DNA from: Puccinellia tenuiflora
Lineage: Eukaryota > Streptophyta > Magnoliopsida > Poales > Poaceae
Direction of reading: 5' to 3'
Assembly: GCA_012064385.1 (NCBI GenBank)
Contig: QRDG01000473.1
Coordinates: forward strand, 4,793,066-4,857,065
Length of the DNA: 64,000 bases
The number at the start of each line of letters is the position of its first letter. Position 1 is the stretch's first letter. Shown one piece after another: positions 46,188 through 58,076 of the stretch. Both the position numbers and the translations under genes were made by a program. The notes under the pieces were generated by a model that was not told where the DNA came from, made no database searches, and saw only the letters and a list, made by a program, of their open reading frames with translations.

Positions 46188-48055
46188 TAAAGGGGTCGTT
46201 GCATAGAAAACAAAAAATTTCCTATGTAACAAGCGGAAGAAACCCCATGATCTAGATCTATTAGACGAAGGTAGCGAAGTGGAGATCCAATCTCTTACCC
46301 TTGAAGATTGAACAAACTCGTTTTGTCGGTGCAGGGGTTGGCTAGTCGATCCCCGCAACTAGACTCATCTAGTCGCGAGAAGATGTATTATCCGATCCGA
46401 GACCCAATCCGATGAAGCGCCGCAACGAGCAGCAACTCTGCGGTATCCACATGTACGGCTCGACGTAGACTCCGCCTTCTTGATCCTGCATGCAAGGAGG
46501 GAGTGGCTAGGTAGATCTCAGCACCACGACGGCTGTGGTGGTGTTGATGGTGGAGATCTCCCACGGACAGGGCTTCGCCAAGCCGTGTACGAGAGAGAGA
46601 GGAGGAGGAGATGGCGGCAGCCCTCCGGGAGGGAGACGTGGCGCGGCAATGGAGGTGGAGGTGGGGTGCGGCCAGGGTTTGGGGGGGTGGCGGCTAGGGC
46701 TCCAAGCACTAGCTTGTGCCGCACCCCCTCCTCCCTTTAAATAGGTAGAGGGCAAGGGGGAACCCTAGGCTGGCCGGCCTAGGGCTTGCTTGGCCCCTAG
46801 GACTCCTCCTTCTTCTTTCCTTCCTTGGCCGGCTGGGCTTTGAGCTGCCCTAGTCCAACTAGGACTTGGCCCTTGCCTTGCCTTACCTTGTCCTGGCCGA
46901 CCTGGCCCATGTGGGCCTAGGGCTGGTGCGGCCAGCCCACTAGGGTTGTTGCACCACCCTTTGGTCCATGTGGGCCCCATACGATGTGGGCCCCACTTCT
47001 AGACTCTTTTAGAACCTTCCGGTACTCCGCCGAAATATTCCGGAACCTTTTCGATACCTCCGGAAACACTTTCCTTATATGAATCTTATTCTCCGGACTC
47101 CTCCGGAATTCCTCGTGACGTCTAGGATCCCATCCAAGACTCTGAATCAATATTCATTCATACCATCAATAATCTCATCGCAAACCCTAGCTACATCGGA
47201 GCGTTAAGTGTGTGACCCTACGGGTTTGAGAACATGCAGACATGATCAGATCAATAATAAATAGCGGGACCGGGATGCCCATATTGACTCCTACATATTC
47301 AACGAAGTTCCTTATCGATTGAACCACGATGCCGGAGATTCTTAATCTCGTATACGATTCCCTTTGTCTCACCGATATTTAACTTGCTCGAGATACGATC
47401 GTCGATATCTCCATATCTAGTTTCATCTTGTTACCTGGCAAGTTCTCTTTACTCGTCCATAATATAGGATCTCCGTGATTAACACTTAATCACATGGTTG
47501 CAACCTTTTCTGATGCTATATTACTGAGAGGGCCCAGAGATATCTTTTCCGTCACAAGAAAGGACAAATCCCACTCTTGATTCATGTCACCCAACAAATA
47601 CCATCGGAGATACCTGAAAGCCACCTTTATAATCACCCAGTTACGAAGCGACGTTTGATGTCCACAAAGTATTCCTCCGGTAAACGGGAGTGACATAATC
47701 TCATGGTCTAAGGAAACTATACTTGGCATATACTAAAGCGTTGGCAATGAAACTGTGTGACACGATCAATTGCAACTCTTTATTATCGGGTCTTGTCCAT
47801 CACATCATTACTCCTAATGATATATGACTCTGTTATCAAGTGACTATAACAAGTCCATGGTTAGGAAACTCTAACCATCTCTTGACTAACGAACTAGTCC
47901 AGTAGAGGCTTACTAGGGACACCTGGTTGTTTATATTCCACACATGTATTATGTTTCCAATTAATACAATTATAGCATGGATAATAAACTATTATCATAA
48001 ACATGAATATGCTAATAAACCATTTTATTATTGCCTCTAGGGCATATTCCTAACA
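46188..48055 (-). repeat. 5' LTR of the outer Copia element
   Basis: It runs from taaagggg to cctaaca and is the complete partner of the truncated left LTR. It reads through the site of the 27958-29322 solo LTR. It is followed at 48056 by LINE sequence. Confidence 0.8.
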
Positions 48056-48843
48056 GATCCGACAACAAACCATGTTGGGCTGCTTTATCAAGCATGGTGT
48101 TGAGCACTGCCATTTATTTTGACGAAGAGCAAAGGGGAGAGTAGATCTCCTTGCCTGAGACCCCTCCTACTCACGATGAGGTCGCCAGCCCTCCCATTTA
48201 GAAGCACCCTGAGGGTTCCTGTAGAGAGGAATCCACAAATCCACGAGAGCCATCGCTCCCCATAGCCCATTTTGGCGAGAACCTCCAGTAGAAATGCCCA
48301 GTCGACTGTGTCAAACGCCTTTCTGATGTCAAGCTTGAACATCACCGAACTAATCCGTGCGCTGTGTAAGCGCCGGGCCGTCCCCTGAACCAACTGGAAG
48401 TTATCGTGTAGACAACGCCCTCTAATGAACGCACTTTGATGCGGCCCCACCAGGTCCGGCATGTGCAGAGAGAGCCTGCAGGCAAGCACCTTGGCTACCA
48501 GCTTTGCCAAACTGTGAATTAGACTGATCGGCCTAAAGTCCTTCACCTCAATTGCATCCGGCGACTTTGGCAGTAGGGTGATCAGGGCCTGGTTGACAGC
48601 CCCAAAGCCACGGCAGTCCCCCCGCCAGAAGGAGGAGAACGCCTCCATGATATCTCCTTTTATGATGGGCCAACATACCGCATAGAACCTGCCCGTAAAT
48701 CCATCGGGACCGGGTGCCTTGTCGAGCTCTTGCCCTTTAATCACTTTCAAAACCTCCTCTTCCGTGAATTCCTCCTCGAGCGAAGATAGATCATGTGTGG
48801 GTAGACCCAAATAGTCCAAATCCACAGAAAAGCCACGCTCCGG
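48056..48843 (-). mobile_element. 5'-truncated LINE (L1-type reverse transcriptase), interrupted
   Basis: The minus-strand frame shows RT motifs in order: DKAPGPDGFTGRFY, VKDFRPISLIHSLAKLVAKVLA, HQSAFIRGR, FKLDIRKAFDTVDW and GLRQGDLLSPLLF. This is typical of plant L1-type LINEs. The endonuclease part is missing. Near 48110 a frameshift occurs, with sequence like MAVLNTMLDKAAQHG continuing in another frame. The Copia LTR at 48055 cuts it off before the YADD box. It begins inside an F-box/LRR gene, in the same orientation. Confidence 0.85.
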
Positions 48844-49520
48844 AGCATAGGCTCTTACTAGAAATGGCATGTGCCCAAGGGAAGGGGTGAGGCCTACAAA
48901 ATCATCAAGTTGCAGTGAAATAAGATCCGGGGCAACAATGGGAATGTGGAAATCCGAAGGGAAGGTACAAGTAACGACGCACAGCTGCTTTAGTGATCTG
49001 GAAGATATGCTAGTTGCATGAATGCGACAATTAGCCATCGTTAAATCCTCTAATACTGGAAAGTTAGAAAAATCCACTGAGGAGCCTGCAAAGTTGACAT
49101 TACAAACATATAGGATCCTCAAGTGATGGGAGATGAAAGGCGCATCATTGCGTACTACTAGTGGGTCTACATCAGGATCATAAGAACTGACTATGAGCTC
49201 CTTAACTTGGCACATTATAGCATACTGGATGCACAGCTCGGCGTCTTTTTTATCAGGATATGACTCGATCTCACACTTTACGAGAGGTGAGTTTCCCGGA
49301 GATGGATTACGAGGTTCACAATCTGCTTGAAACGCTCCCCACAGTCGTCAAAGAAGAAGTACAGGCTGGTCTGGCGTCTCCAGAAGTCGCGCCACCGGGT
49401 GTCGAGCACACAAGTCTGCAGGGCGTCATCATCCGGGAGAAAGGACAGCAGATGGCGGAGGAGGTCGTCGGGGAGGTGGCGAAAGGGATCCTCGCCGCCA
49501 GTTGCAGCCTTCTTCGGCAT
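48844..49520 (-). pseudogene. F-box/LRR gene copy 1, frameshifted and interrupted by a LINE
   Basis: The ATG at 49520 opens MPKKAATGGEDPFRHLPDD, with an F-box (LPDDLLRHLLSFLPDDDALQT) like its two neighbours. A one-base deletion near 49294 shifts the frame. The LRR part then continues (MCQVKELIV at 49215; CPVL-type repeat; PDLISLQLDDFVGLTPSLGH) until the sequence departs from the paralogue after PFLVRAYA near 48844, where LINE sequence begins. Exons 2-4 are absent. The LRR frame runs on into the LINE RT without a stop, giving an open frame of 375 codons. It is most likely a dead gene. Confidence 0.85.
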
Positions 49521-51673
49521 TCCGTCGAGCAGGTGGCGGGTCCTGCAAGAGCGGGAAAGCGAAACCAGCAGAAGCTGGAGAAATCAGGGCAATCCGCCGA
49601 GAGAATCAGCAGCCATCCGTGGGTCCATTCACTTCACTTCCGCCGATAGAAAACGAAGAACGCTACATCACCTGAGCTACCCTCGCGTTGGCGTCTTCGC
49701 GCTTCTGCCGGAGCCGCCGCAGCTCGTCCCGTCCGTGAGGAGCTCGTCGACGAGCGCGAGAGACCAGGTGAGGGCGGAGAGGAGCAGGGGAGGGTTCAAA
49801 ACGGGGAGGACGCGCGGGGCGGGGCGGATGCCGGAAATCGCTGCGGCGATGTGGCCACTGAAGAGTGAAGACGTAGAGAAGGAAACGTTGAATTAACTTG
49901 CTCTACTGCTCAGGTTCTGAAATTCGATTTTTACACACTGTAAATTCAAAAGTGCAACCATGAACCAGTACTCACAGATGCAAAAAGAAAAATAGTATAT
50001 GAAAAAATATTTCGAAAAAATATAGACAGGGAAATGTCCAAGTCTTCTGTTTTCTAGTAAATTTATGTGGAAAAAACTGAAAAAAAATAAACTTACTCAG
50101 AAATTCGAAACGGGAGCTCATATGCTCCTGGTCGATTACGAAATTTTTAAAAATAGTTAATATTTTTAAAATTCTGAAAAAAAGGACAAGAAACATATGA
50201 CATTTTTTTACATACTTACAAAGTTTCGTGTCGAAATAATATTTGTGATGCTCTTTGTAAAAAAACAGAAGTTGTCAAAATGGGGATTTGAAAATATGTT
50301 TTTGGAGTACTGATTTTGTCTTGTTTGAACAGAAAGTCATAAATTTCATTTGTTCATGGAAATTTTTGTGGACATATAGCACTTGGATATGTTTATTATC
50401 ACTTTTTTAGAATTTGTTTGAAATGTTACTATTTTTTTAAGTTTTTCTAACCAGCCAGTAGCATATGAGCTCGGAAGTCAAAACTCCAACCCCTGGTGCC
50501 AAAACTTTGGTGTTATAGAGCATAGGTTTTTTTCCTCTCAGGTGTAAATGTGTTCTTTATCATGATAATATACAATTACATAGAAGACATGAATATGCAC
50601 AACTGTTTTTAGATTTATTGCACATTTTTATGTATTTGTTTGCGAATGTACGAAGATCGGTTTCTTTAGTCCGAGTGTCTTTATCATCCAAAAACGTCGT
50701 GCAAACACTAGCGCCGTGTGTAGCCTACCAAATAACACATATGCCGCACAACTTCGACTTCTCTTCTTTTTTTTTTTTGAACAACTTATTGTTTCAACAT
50801 GCTCATAGTCCATATGAAAATAGGGCACTTCCATTGGTGACCAGGCACACATGATCAATTTCGACAACTTGTTGCCTTTGTGAGAATATTCTTGAGCCTT
50901 TTATGGTTCTTTCTCTTTCCTCTGTCATTAGTCTACTTCTCCGCGGCAAAATGTCCTCTTACCACGACACTACCTTACTCCACATGGGTGTGGTTGTCCT
51001 CATCGACGAGCGTCTACGTGACAGAATGCAACAAATAGAAGGAAAAGATAGTTTTAGATTCCTCCTTTTCGAAAACTAGAAATGGGTCAACTTTCAACCC
51101 GGGGGTACATCAGCTTCAAACCATAGTGTCAGATACTAGCATGCATGCAATCTCTTTTGATCAAACTGACAGCAGGCTAGGAACAACAATGAAAGCAGCT
51201 AGGCGGAGACAGTTTCTTCTTGCTGGAAGGACGCGAACCACTATGTTTGTTCCCTACCAGTTTGAATCTATCAACTAAAACAAGAGCAGAAATAAACTGA
51301 ATTTCAAGATGCGAACAATTTCTACTTAGACCGTAAAAAGAGTTGAGAATCAAACCCAAATGATTTCACATGGATGCTACTGATTTTAGGAACAACTGTA
51401 CTGTTATCACTATTGTAGTCCCACCAACAATCTCCATTGCCGAACATAAACATATCACGTTGCAACCAACCATGAGTTTGATGAACCGGAAACCGTTTGA
51501 GTTGCACCGCACAACCAACAAAGTCAATTTCCAGATAGGACCAAAAGAAAAAAAGCAATAAGCTAACGCAAGGATAAAGGCCAACATAGGACCACAGTTA
51601 CAGACTTGTTCAGAGAAGCAAAAAAGGCTTTAGACCAGCATCGATCACAAACGAGCACACATCTCACGAGTCG
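49521..51673. other. Intergenic region between F-box copies 1 and 2
   Basis: 49521-49900 is the GC-rich former promoter and 5' UTR of copy 1, partly alignable with the upstream DNA of copies 2 and 3. The remainder is AT-rich without a supported gene. The 51170-51360 stretch resembles 52000-52170 and 56090-56240, so the 3' flank has been duplicated with the genes. Confidence 0.5.
50113..50475. repeat. Possible fold-back element
   Basis: The word ggagctcatatgctcctgg at 50113 pairs imperfectly with ccagccagtagcatatgagctc at about 50452-50472. The pair encloses 320 bases of AT-rich DNA. No target duplication was identified, so this is only a candidate. Confidence 0.3.
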
Positions 51674-53983
51674 TCAATGGTGGGAGCTGGAGCAACTTGG
51701 GCCGCAGTCGTAGAAATGAGGAGGCTTCTGGAAACTGAAACCTGCAGAAAACATGGCGATGCACAGTAAGTTTGGTTCAAAGATGCCCTTAATTGATGGG
51801 AAGGAACTATTATGCAACTTGACCAGATTTCCCTTTTATTTCACAAAGTAGCCTAGAATAAATTTCTGGGGTTTAGTCTTGTGAGAGCAACACATATATG
51901 ATATATGACCATTCAGATGCCTAAAGACCCAAGAGGGCTTTAGACTTCTGTAGTGTTGCATGCATGCAATTTGGCCATCAACCTATTGATCAAAGTGACA
52001 ACAGGCTAGAAATAACACTGAAACTGAGGAACAGGCATATTCTCCTTGATGGATAGATGCGACGCATAACACTTTAGTGCCCATCAGTTGAAAGATTCTT
52101 AGTAAAACAGAATCTACCAACTGAAACACAAGAGCAAAGATAACTTGTATTTCAAGACTAGGATAAGTACTATGTAAATATTTCTCTTTTTTAATTGAGC
52201 CAGTGGGAGCCTCTCCCGCGGTAATTCCTTAAAATAAAGACTATGATAACACTGCTGTTTCCATCAGTATTGAACAAAAACAAAAATATGAACAAACCCC
52301 AATATTGCATGGATGGTACAGATTAATAGGCACAACGCAGTGTGTGGCGACTATACATTATCAGCAGTACTTAAACAATATATAATTTGGGTGAAACTTA
52401 ATAGACTCCGTGAATTCCACCAGCACGTAATCCAATTATTACAAAGTGGTAGTGTATACTTAATATACACAGATTTTTAAATGGTGTACACTTCAATTTA
52501 TTTACAATTACAGAAGACATGATAGAACAAGTAGAAACATTGCAGAAGCACACAAAGCATGAAGAGTCAAAAGATAACTTACTGACTGAGTCAAAACATG
52601 TGTCCTTGATGCTAATTCGCTCACGAAGTATGCCACCTGAACGTAAGATCTTCAAAATTTTGCAAACTCCCTCATCAACCATTACACATTCAATGTTGAC
52701 AACCTTAAGGTGTGCACACACAAATGGTTGTTCTATTGTGTTTTGAGATCCTGTTGCTCTTACAAGGTTCTACAAGATACAGAGCATTTAGTACGATCAA
52801 TAGAACATATATGATAATGCCTTTAGTACTACATCAAAATCGTTATATCTAAGTAATATACCTTAGTCTTATCAAGCTGAAGAGTGAGTATCTCAAGAAT
52901 TGGAGAGTGCTGCAGGATGCAAACCAGGTCAATAGTCGTAAACCAATCATTGAGCAACAGAGTCTTTAATTTGCCAAACATGGGGCACCATTCTAAATCC
53001 CATCTGTAGATAAACTGGATAAAAACAATAAGAAACTTTCAGAATTGGAGAATCAAAAACGACAGCAACAGAAACTGTGTGTGGCAAGTAACAATAATAA
53101 GAGTTAAAAAGGGAGTAAGCTGCAAGCATACCGCTTTAGGTACAGCTATCAGCTCCAAACTGACAGCACTGGACATTCCATTGAGAAGCACACCCTCGCC
53201 CACAGGATAAGCATGACAACCACATTCATGATCACCACAGCTCTGCCCGTTCCTTTTACATGAATCTTGGCATCCATAGCTAAGCCCAACATAGGCTGAT
53301 ACTAGAAACGGCATGTGCCCAAGGGAAGGGGTCAGGCCCTCAAAATGGTCAAGTTGCAGTTGGATTAGATCCGGAGCAACAATGGTAATTCGAGACTTCA
53401 GAGGGAAAGTACAGGAGGCAGTGATGCACAGACGCTTTAGTGATTTGGACAGTAGGCTGGGTGCATGAATGAAGCAGTGTTCCATCGTTAGATCCTCTAG
53501 CACCGGGCAGTCCGAGAAATCCAGTGAGCAGTCTTCGAAGTAAACATTACAAAATTCAAGGATCTTCAAGTGCCGGGAGATGAAAGGCACATCGTAGCAT
53601 GGATCTGGAGCCGAGTGGTTATCAGACAAGACTGTGAGCTCCTCAACTTGGCACATTAGAGCGTACTCGATCAATGGCTCGGTGTCGTCCTCGTCATGAT
53701 AGCAGCTGATGTAGCACTTTACGAGAGGCGAGATTCCACGAAGGTGGATCATCAGCTTCGCAACCTGCTTGAAACGCTCGTACCTCTCGACGTCTGACGG
53801 TGACCTACAGTCGTAGAAGTCGAAGTCCAGGCTGGTCGTGCGCCTCCAGAAGTCGCGCCACCGGGTGTCGAGCACGCAAGTCTGCAGGGCGTCGTAATCC
53901 GGGAGAAAGGACAGCACGTGGTGGAGAAGTTCGTCGGGGAGGAGGTGGAAAGGATCCTTGCCGTCGCCGGTGTCAGCAGCCAT
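51674..53983 (-). CDS. F-box/LRR (FBD-like) protein, copy 2, apparently intact
   Basis: Predicted exons on the minus strand are 53983-53132, 53014-52862, 52769-52583 and 51741-51674. All introns are GT...AG, phases agree, and the product is 419 aa. The start ATG (MAADTGDGKDPF) is followed by an F-box at residues about 12-50 (LPDELLHHVLSFLPDYDALQT), then LRR-like segments (CPVLEDLTMEHC, PDLIQLQLDHFEGLTPSLGH), a Cys-rich stretch (DSCKRNG ... DHECGCHAY), an LRR in exon 2 (HSPILEILTLQLD) and an FBD-like part in exon 3 (HLKVVNIECVMVDEGVCKIL). Such proteins are substrate receptors of SCF ubiquitin ligases, binding SKP1 through the F-box; the target is unknown. Exons 1-3 agree with copy 3. Exon 4 is short and the least certain part. 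Confidence 0.8.
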
Positions 53984-55937
53984 TTGGCGCTTTCTGTCGA
54001 GCAGTTGGCGGGCGCTGCGGGAGGAGCGGGAAAACAAAATCAGCAGAAACACGAGAAAATAGGGCAAAATCCGTCGCCGCAATCCCTTGATCCATTCTCG
54101 TTCTCTAATCTGTAGAAAGAAGAAGGCAGCATCACCTGGACTCGACTCGTGGACCCGATGGCAGCACCGCACCGATCTCCCCGCGCGGGAGCCACGTAAG
54201 TCGTCGCCGACGCAGATGAAGAAGGGAGGTGGATGGTGCGCAGTCGGTGGCAGGGACGGGGACGGTGACCGACGGCGCGTCTTGACCCGTCGCCTCCAAG
54301 CAGCGCAGCGCCGGCGCGAGCTTCGATCTTCTTGGGGAACGCCGGAACGGGAGAGACGAACAGAGGAGGAGGTCGCGACGGGTCAAACTGGTCAACAAGT
54401 CAAGGCGTCCAAACCTGTCCCACGTGTTTGCCGTCCAGCACCTGACATGTGAGCCCGCGCTGAACCGTCCGGTCTAGTAGCTTTTGCCTCACATTTTTCC
54501 AAGACCCTCACATACACTTGTGCAAACACTCAAACCGATAAGCATATGTACACACATCATATCCTTATAAGCATATTCGAGAGACTAAGCTGACAGGTTA
54601 AATCTTGAGGTTGACGAAGTCACTACACACGTGCAAACACTCATACCGATGAACACAAGTACACATATCATATCCCTATACGCTCCACGATCTCACAGAG
54701 TCCAAAATATTTGAAAGAGAGCTTAGGACAGGGACGGTTTGGTACTGAGGATTGGGCGTATGGCTGTAGTTAGAGAAACACCTTGACTCCCACTTGAACA
54801 CCTTCTGTCTTACTCTAAACGCCGCTTCTCAACATGCGTTTTCATGCGATTATGTGCACTGGCCAGATGCAGTTTCACTTTCATGCGAGCCAATTGATCA
54901 GCTTTGTCCTGAAACAAGACACCAGCATCAAGGAGTGTTGAAGTTAACCTTGTTGCTATCCCGAATTCCCGATCAATTAATTAGTTCATGTTTATTTCCT
55001 TTGTTGAACTCATGAGTCGATCAAGTAGTAGTAGTTGCTAGTTGCAGCAGTGTGCGCATCCAGAGGTGTGTTCACGTGTGCACAATGCAAGCTAATTTAG
55101 TTAGTTGAGTAGAGAGGGGTGCATATGTGGCCAGGGCCTGCCATCAGATGAGTAGCATGCATGATGTGTGAAAAATGTGTGCGTGTGTGCTGTTTAAAGT
55201 GTTGTAACCAGTTGCGCTAAGATGTGTGAAAAATACAGAAAAGGCACAAGTTGTGCGTGGTGCCAAAGCGTGTGTATCTTCCTCTACCTTGTGTTCGTGT
55301 GTGTCTCTCTTGTGCAAATCCAACCAAGGAGAACCAGTTTCAGACGGCAACGACATATTACCCAAGGGGGTGGATCACAACCAAACAAGGCTTTTGAACA
55401 GTGACCAGCCATGAATAGCCAGATTTCAAAGGTTAAAGAAAAGGCTACTAAGCGAATATCCAAGTGCCCAGCCTTTGTTTTCTTCATGAATGTTCCTCTT
55501 TTATTCTACAGACAAGAAAGTGCATGAGCGCACATGGACCCTCAGGATTTCAGCCTAGTGCGCCAACACTATGTTGAACAATGCAAAGGAACATACAAGA
55601 TCCATGCACCAAAAATAAATTCTACAGACATAATTTCTGTAACCAATAGCACAAACATATCAATGTGCTTCTCAAATAATTAATAAAAACTTAGAAATGT
55701 TCTCGCCATCACTTAATCTTCTAGATCATTCCCAATTCAACTAAGTGGAAACCATTTTGCCAAGTTGCACCAAACAAACCGCAAAGACAGATTTCAACAA
55801 GACCAAAGAGGGGAAGAGATAAACTGAACTTCACGGTAACAGACCAACCGCCAACACATGCGCAGCAATTACATAGTAGTCTTTAGAGAAATAGTAGACT
55901 TTGGAGGAACATCACGGCCGAGCACACATCTCAGTTG
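53984..55937. other. Intergenic region between F-box copies 2 and 3
   Basis: 53984-54450 is the GC-rich promoter and 5' UTR side of copy 2. It contains 'ccagGTGATGC' (minus strand, near 54135), conserved upstream of copies 2 and 3, which may be a 5' UTR splice donor. 54500-54690 holds an imperfect direct duplication of about 110 bases ('gtgcaaacactcaaaccgat' and 'gtgcaaacactcataccgat'). The rest (54700-55937) has no gene I can support. Confidence 0.5.
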
Positions 55938-58076
55938 CTAGCAGTGGAAGAAGCTGCACAAACAGGAGAAGACACAATAAGTTTGGTTCGAATATGTCCT
56001 CAGTTTACAGACAGAAATTTATAATATATGGATATCAGTTTATCGTAGAGGCACTATCCTGCAAGGTGACTAAATTTCTTTTGTTGTTATAGAGTGAGGC
56101 AAAGACGGTCCTTGCTGGAAGGATGCGGATAGCTACATTCTACCGTATCAATTCTTAGTAAACCGTATTCTACAAAACAGATACATGAGGGCAGAGCTTA
56201 ACTGAATTTCATGATGAGAACAGCTACTATTTTCATCAATAACTATATAGTTAAAGGATAAGGATAAGAACAATTTTTTAACAAAAAGAAATGATTTTGC
56301 ACCGGTGGAACATATTTATAGGCGCATCAGAAATGTGTGCTAGCTACCGGTGTCATCATAAATTATAGAAGAAACTTAATGGTCATTTTGAACACCATCA
56401 AATATGCATGGATTTGGATGGGTTGGCCTACATTCTAATCGATGTGTAATTAAAGCAGATATGCTAGAACAAATAATGGGTGTCATACATACAATGCAAT
56501 TGATAATGGATACTAGATGTTGACAAAGGTAACTCACCAGCGGTCCTTGATGCTAATTTGCTTATCAAGTATGCCACAAGTTTTCAAGATCTTCAAAATT
56601 CTGTGAACACCCTGATCAACTTTTTTGCATTTAATCTTGACAACCAAACGGCGCGCACACACAATCGGTTGTTCTATTGTTCCTTGGGATCCTGTTGCTC
56701 CTACAAAGTCCTATATCATAATAACATTATTAAAATCAAGAAAAAATATACAAGATAGTACCTTTACTTATCCAGCAACATCTTTGTATAAATTAAATAT
56801 ACCTCGGTGTGATCAAGCTTAAGAGTGAGCTTCTTAAGAACTGGAGAGTGTTGGAGAATGCAAACAAGATCAATAGCCGTAAACCACTGATTAAGTTTCA
56901 GAGTCTTTAATTTGCGAAATATGGGGCACCATGCTAAATCCCATCTATAGATTAACTGGACAATGAACAAGAAAACTACTATGAGCTTCAGTTACTTTAG
57001 TTTCAAAACTAAGACAGGAATAAACTACACCATAGGCCCCTGAATTATCACATTTTACCCAATCTAGCAACTATGTTATTAATTCATTGACCTGAGGCCC
57101 ACTGGATGAAGATAAAAGTAGGATAAAGTTAGCAAACAGTGACTGTATGTAGCTCTAATGATTCATAGAAGTTGAACAACAAGTAAGAAAGAGTGCAAAA
57201 CATACCTTCCCAGGTTCAGCAGTCAATTTCAAATGAACAACATTGGACAACCGGTTGAGGAGGACACACTCGTCATCACAACATGTACAGGAAGGATCAT
57301 TAAAATCCTGCCGGTTACTTTTACAGGAATCTTTGCACTCATACCCAATCGAAACAAATGATGTTTGTAGCAATGGCATGTTTTCAATTTCAAGCAAAGC
57401 AGTCAAGCCATGAAAACCATCGAGATAACCTAGTCGCAGGGAGATAAGACGCGGGGCATTAATACGAATGCGGAAATTACTGGGGAAGGAACAGGACTCA
57501 ATGAGCCGCAGATGCTTGAGTGATTCAGAAACAATCCTGTCTGCGTAAATGTTGCAGTGTGTCATTGTCAGCACCTCTAATACTGGGCAGTCCGAGAAAT
57601 CCATCGCCAAGTCTTCCAAGTCAACATAATCAAAAGTCTATGATCCTCAAGTACCGGGAGATGAGGCGATCTTCGAGTTCTAATGACGTGTCCTCATAAC
57701 TACCAGGACAGACTACGAGCTCCTCAACACGGCACTCTAGGGCGTACTCGATCAACTGCTCGGTGTTTGTGAATGTAGTACGACCCTCAACATCATCAGT
57801 AAAGGGAAGGATCTGGCAGTAGGTCAGAGGTGAGTTCCCCCGGAGCTGGATTATGAGATTCACCAACTTCTCGAAACGCTCGCAGGTACAGAAACTCCAG
57901 TCGTGATAGACGAATAACAGGCTGGTTGTGCGCCTCCAGATGTCGCGCCACCTGGTGCCGCGAACACAAGTCTGCAGGGCATCATCCCCGGGAAGAAAGG
58001 ACAGGATATGACGGAGGAGTTCCTCGGGGAGGTCGTCGAAGCGATCCTTGCCGCTCGCCGCAGCCATGTTCGGCAT
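55938..58076 (-). pseudogene. F-box/LRR (FBD-like) gene copy 3, single frameshift
   Basis: Exons by comparison with copy 2 are 58076-57206, 56955-56803, 56710-56538 and 55953-55938. Exon 2 is 153 nt in both genes. The F-box (LPEELLRHILSFLPGDDALQT) and LRR parts (CPVLEVLTMTHC, HSPVLKKLTLKLD) are well kept. In exon 1 a run of four T (plus-strand aaaa at 57632-57635) has one base too many: the frame stops after RYLRIIDF but continues with normal LRR sequence in the next frame. The last exon is reduced to six codons. If the extra base is real, only the F-box half would be made. A sequencing error in this run is possible. Confidence 0.8.

Larger units (their letters stand above)
26654..48055 (-). 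mobile_element. Outer gag-only Copia retrotransposon with nested insertions
   Basis: On the minus strand, the 5' LTR is 48055-46188, the primer site about 46186-46173, the degenerate gag about 44945-44345, then noncoding DNA, a polypurine tract at 29750-29760 and the 3' LTR (29749-26654). The LTR start (TGTTAGGAATATGCC) and the tRNA-Met primer site resemble the BARE/Angela group of Copia elements. No protease, integrase or RT is visible. It contains a solo LTR (27958-29322) and a complete younger relative (31888-43576). Its left LTR lacks the first 148 bases present in the right LTR. It lies inside a LINE at its right end (48056). Confidence 0.8.
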
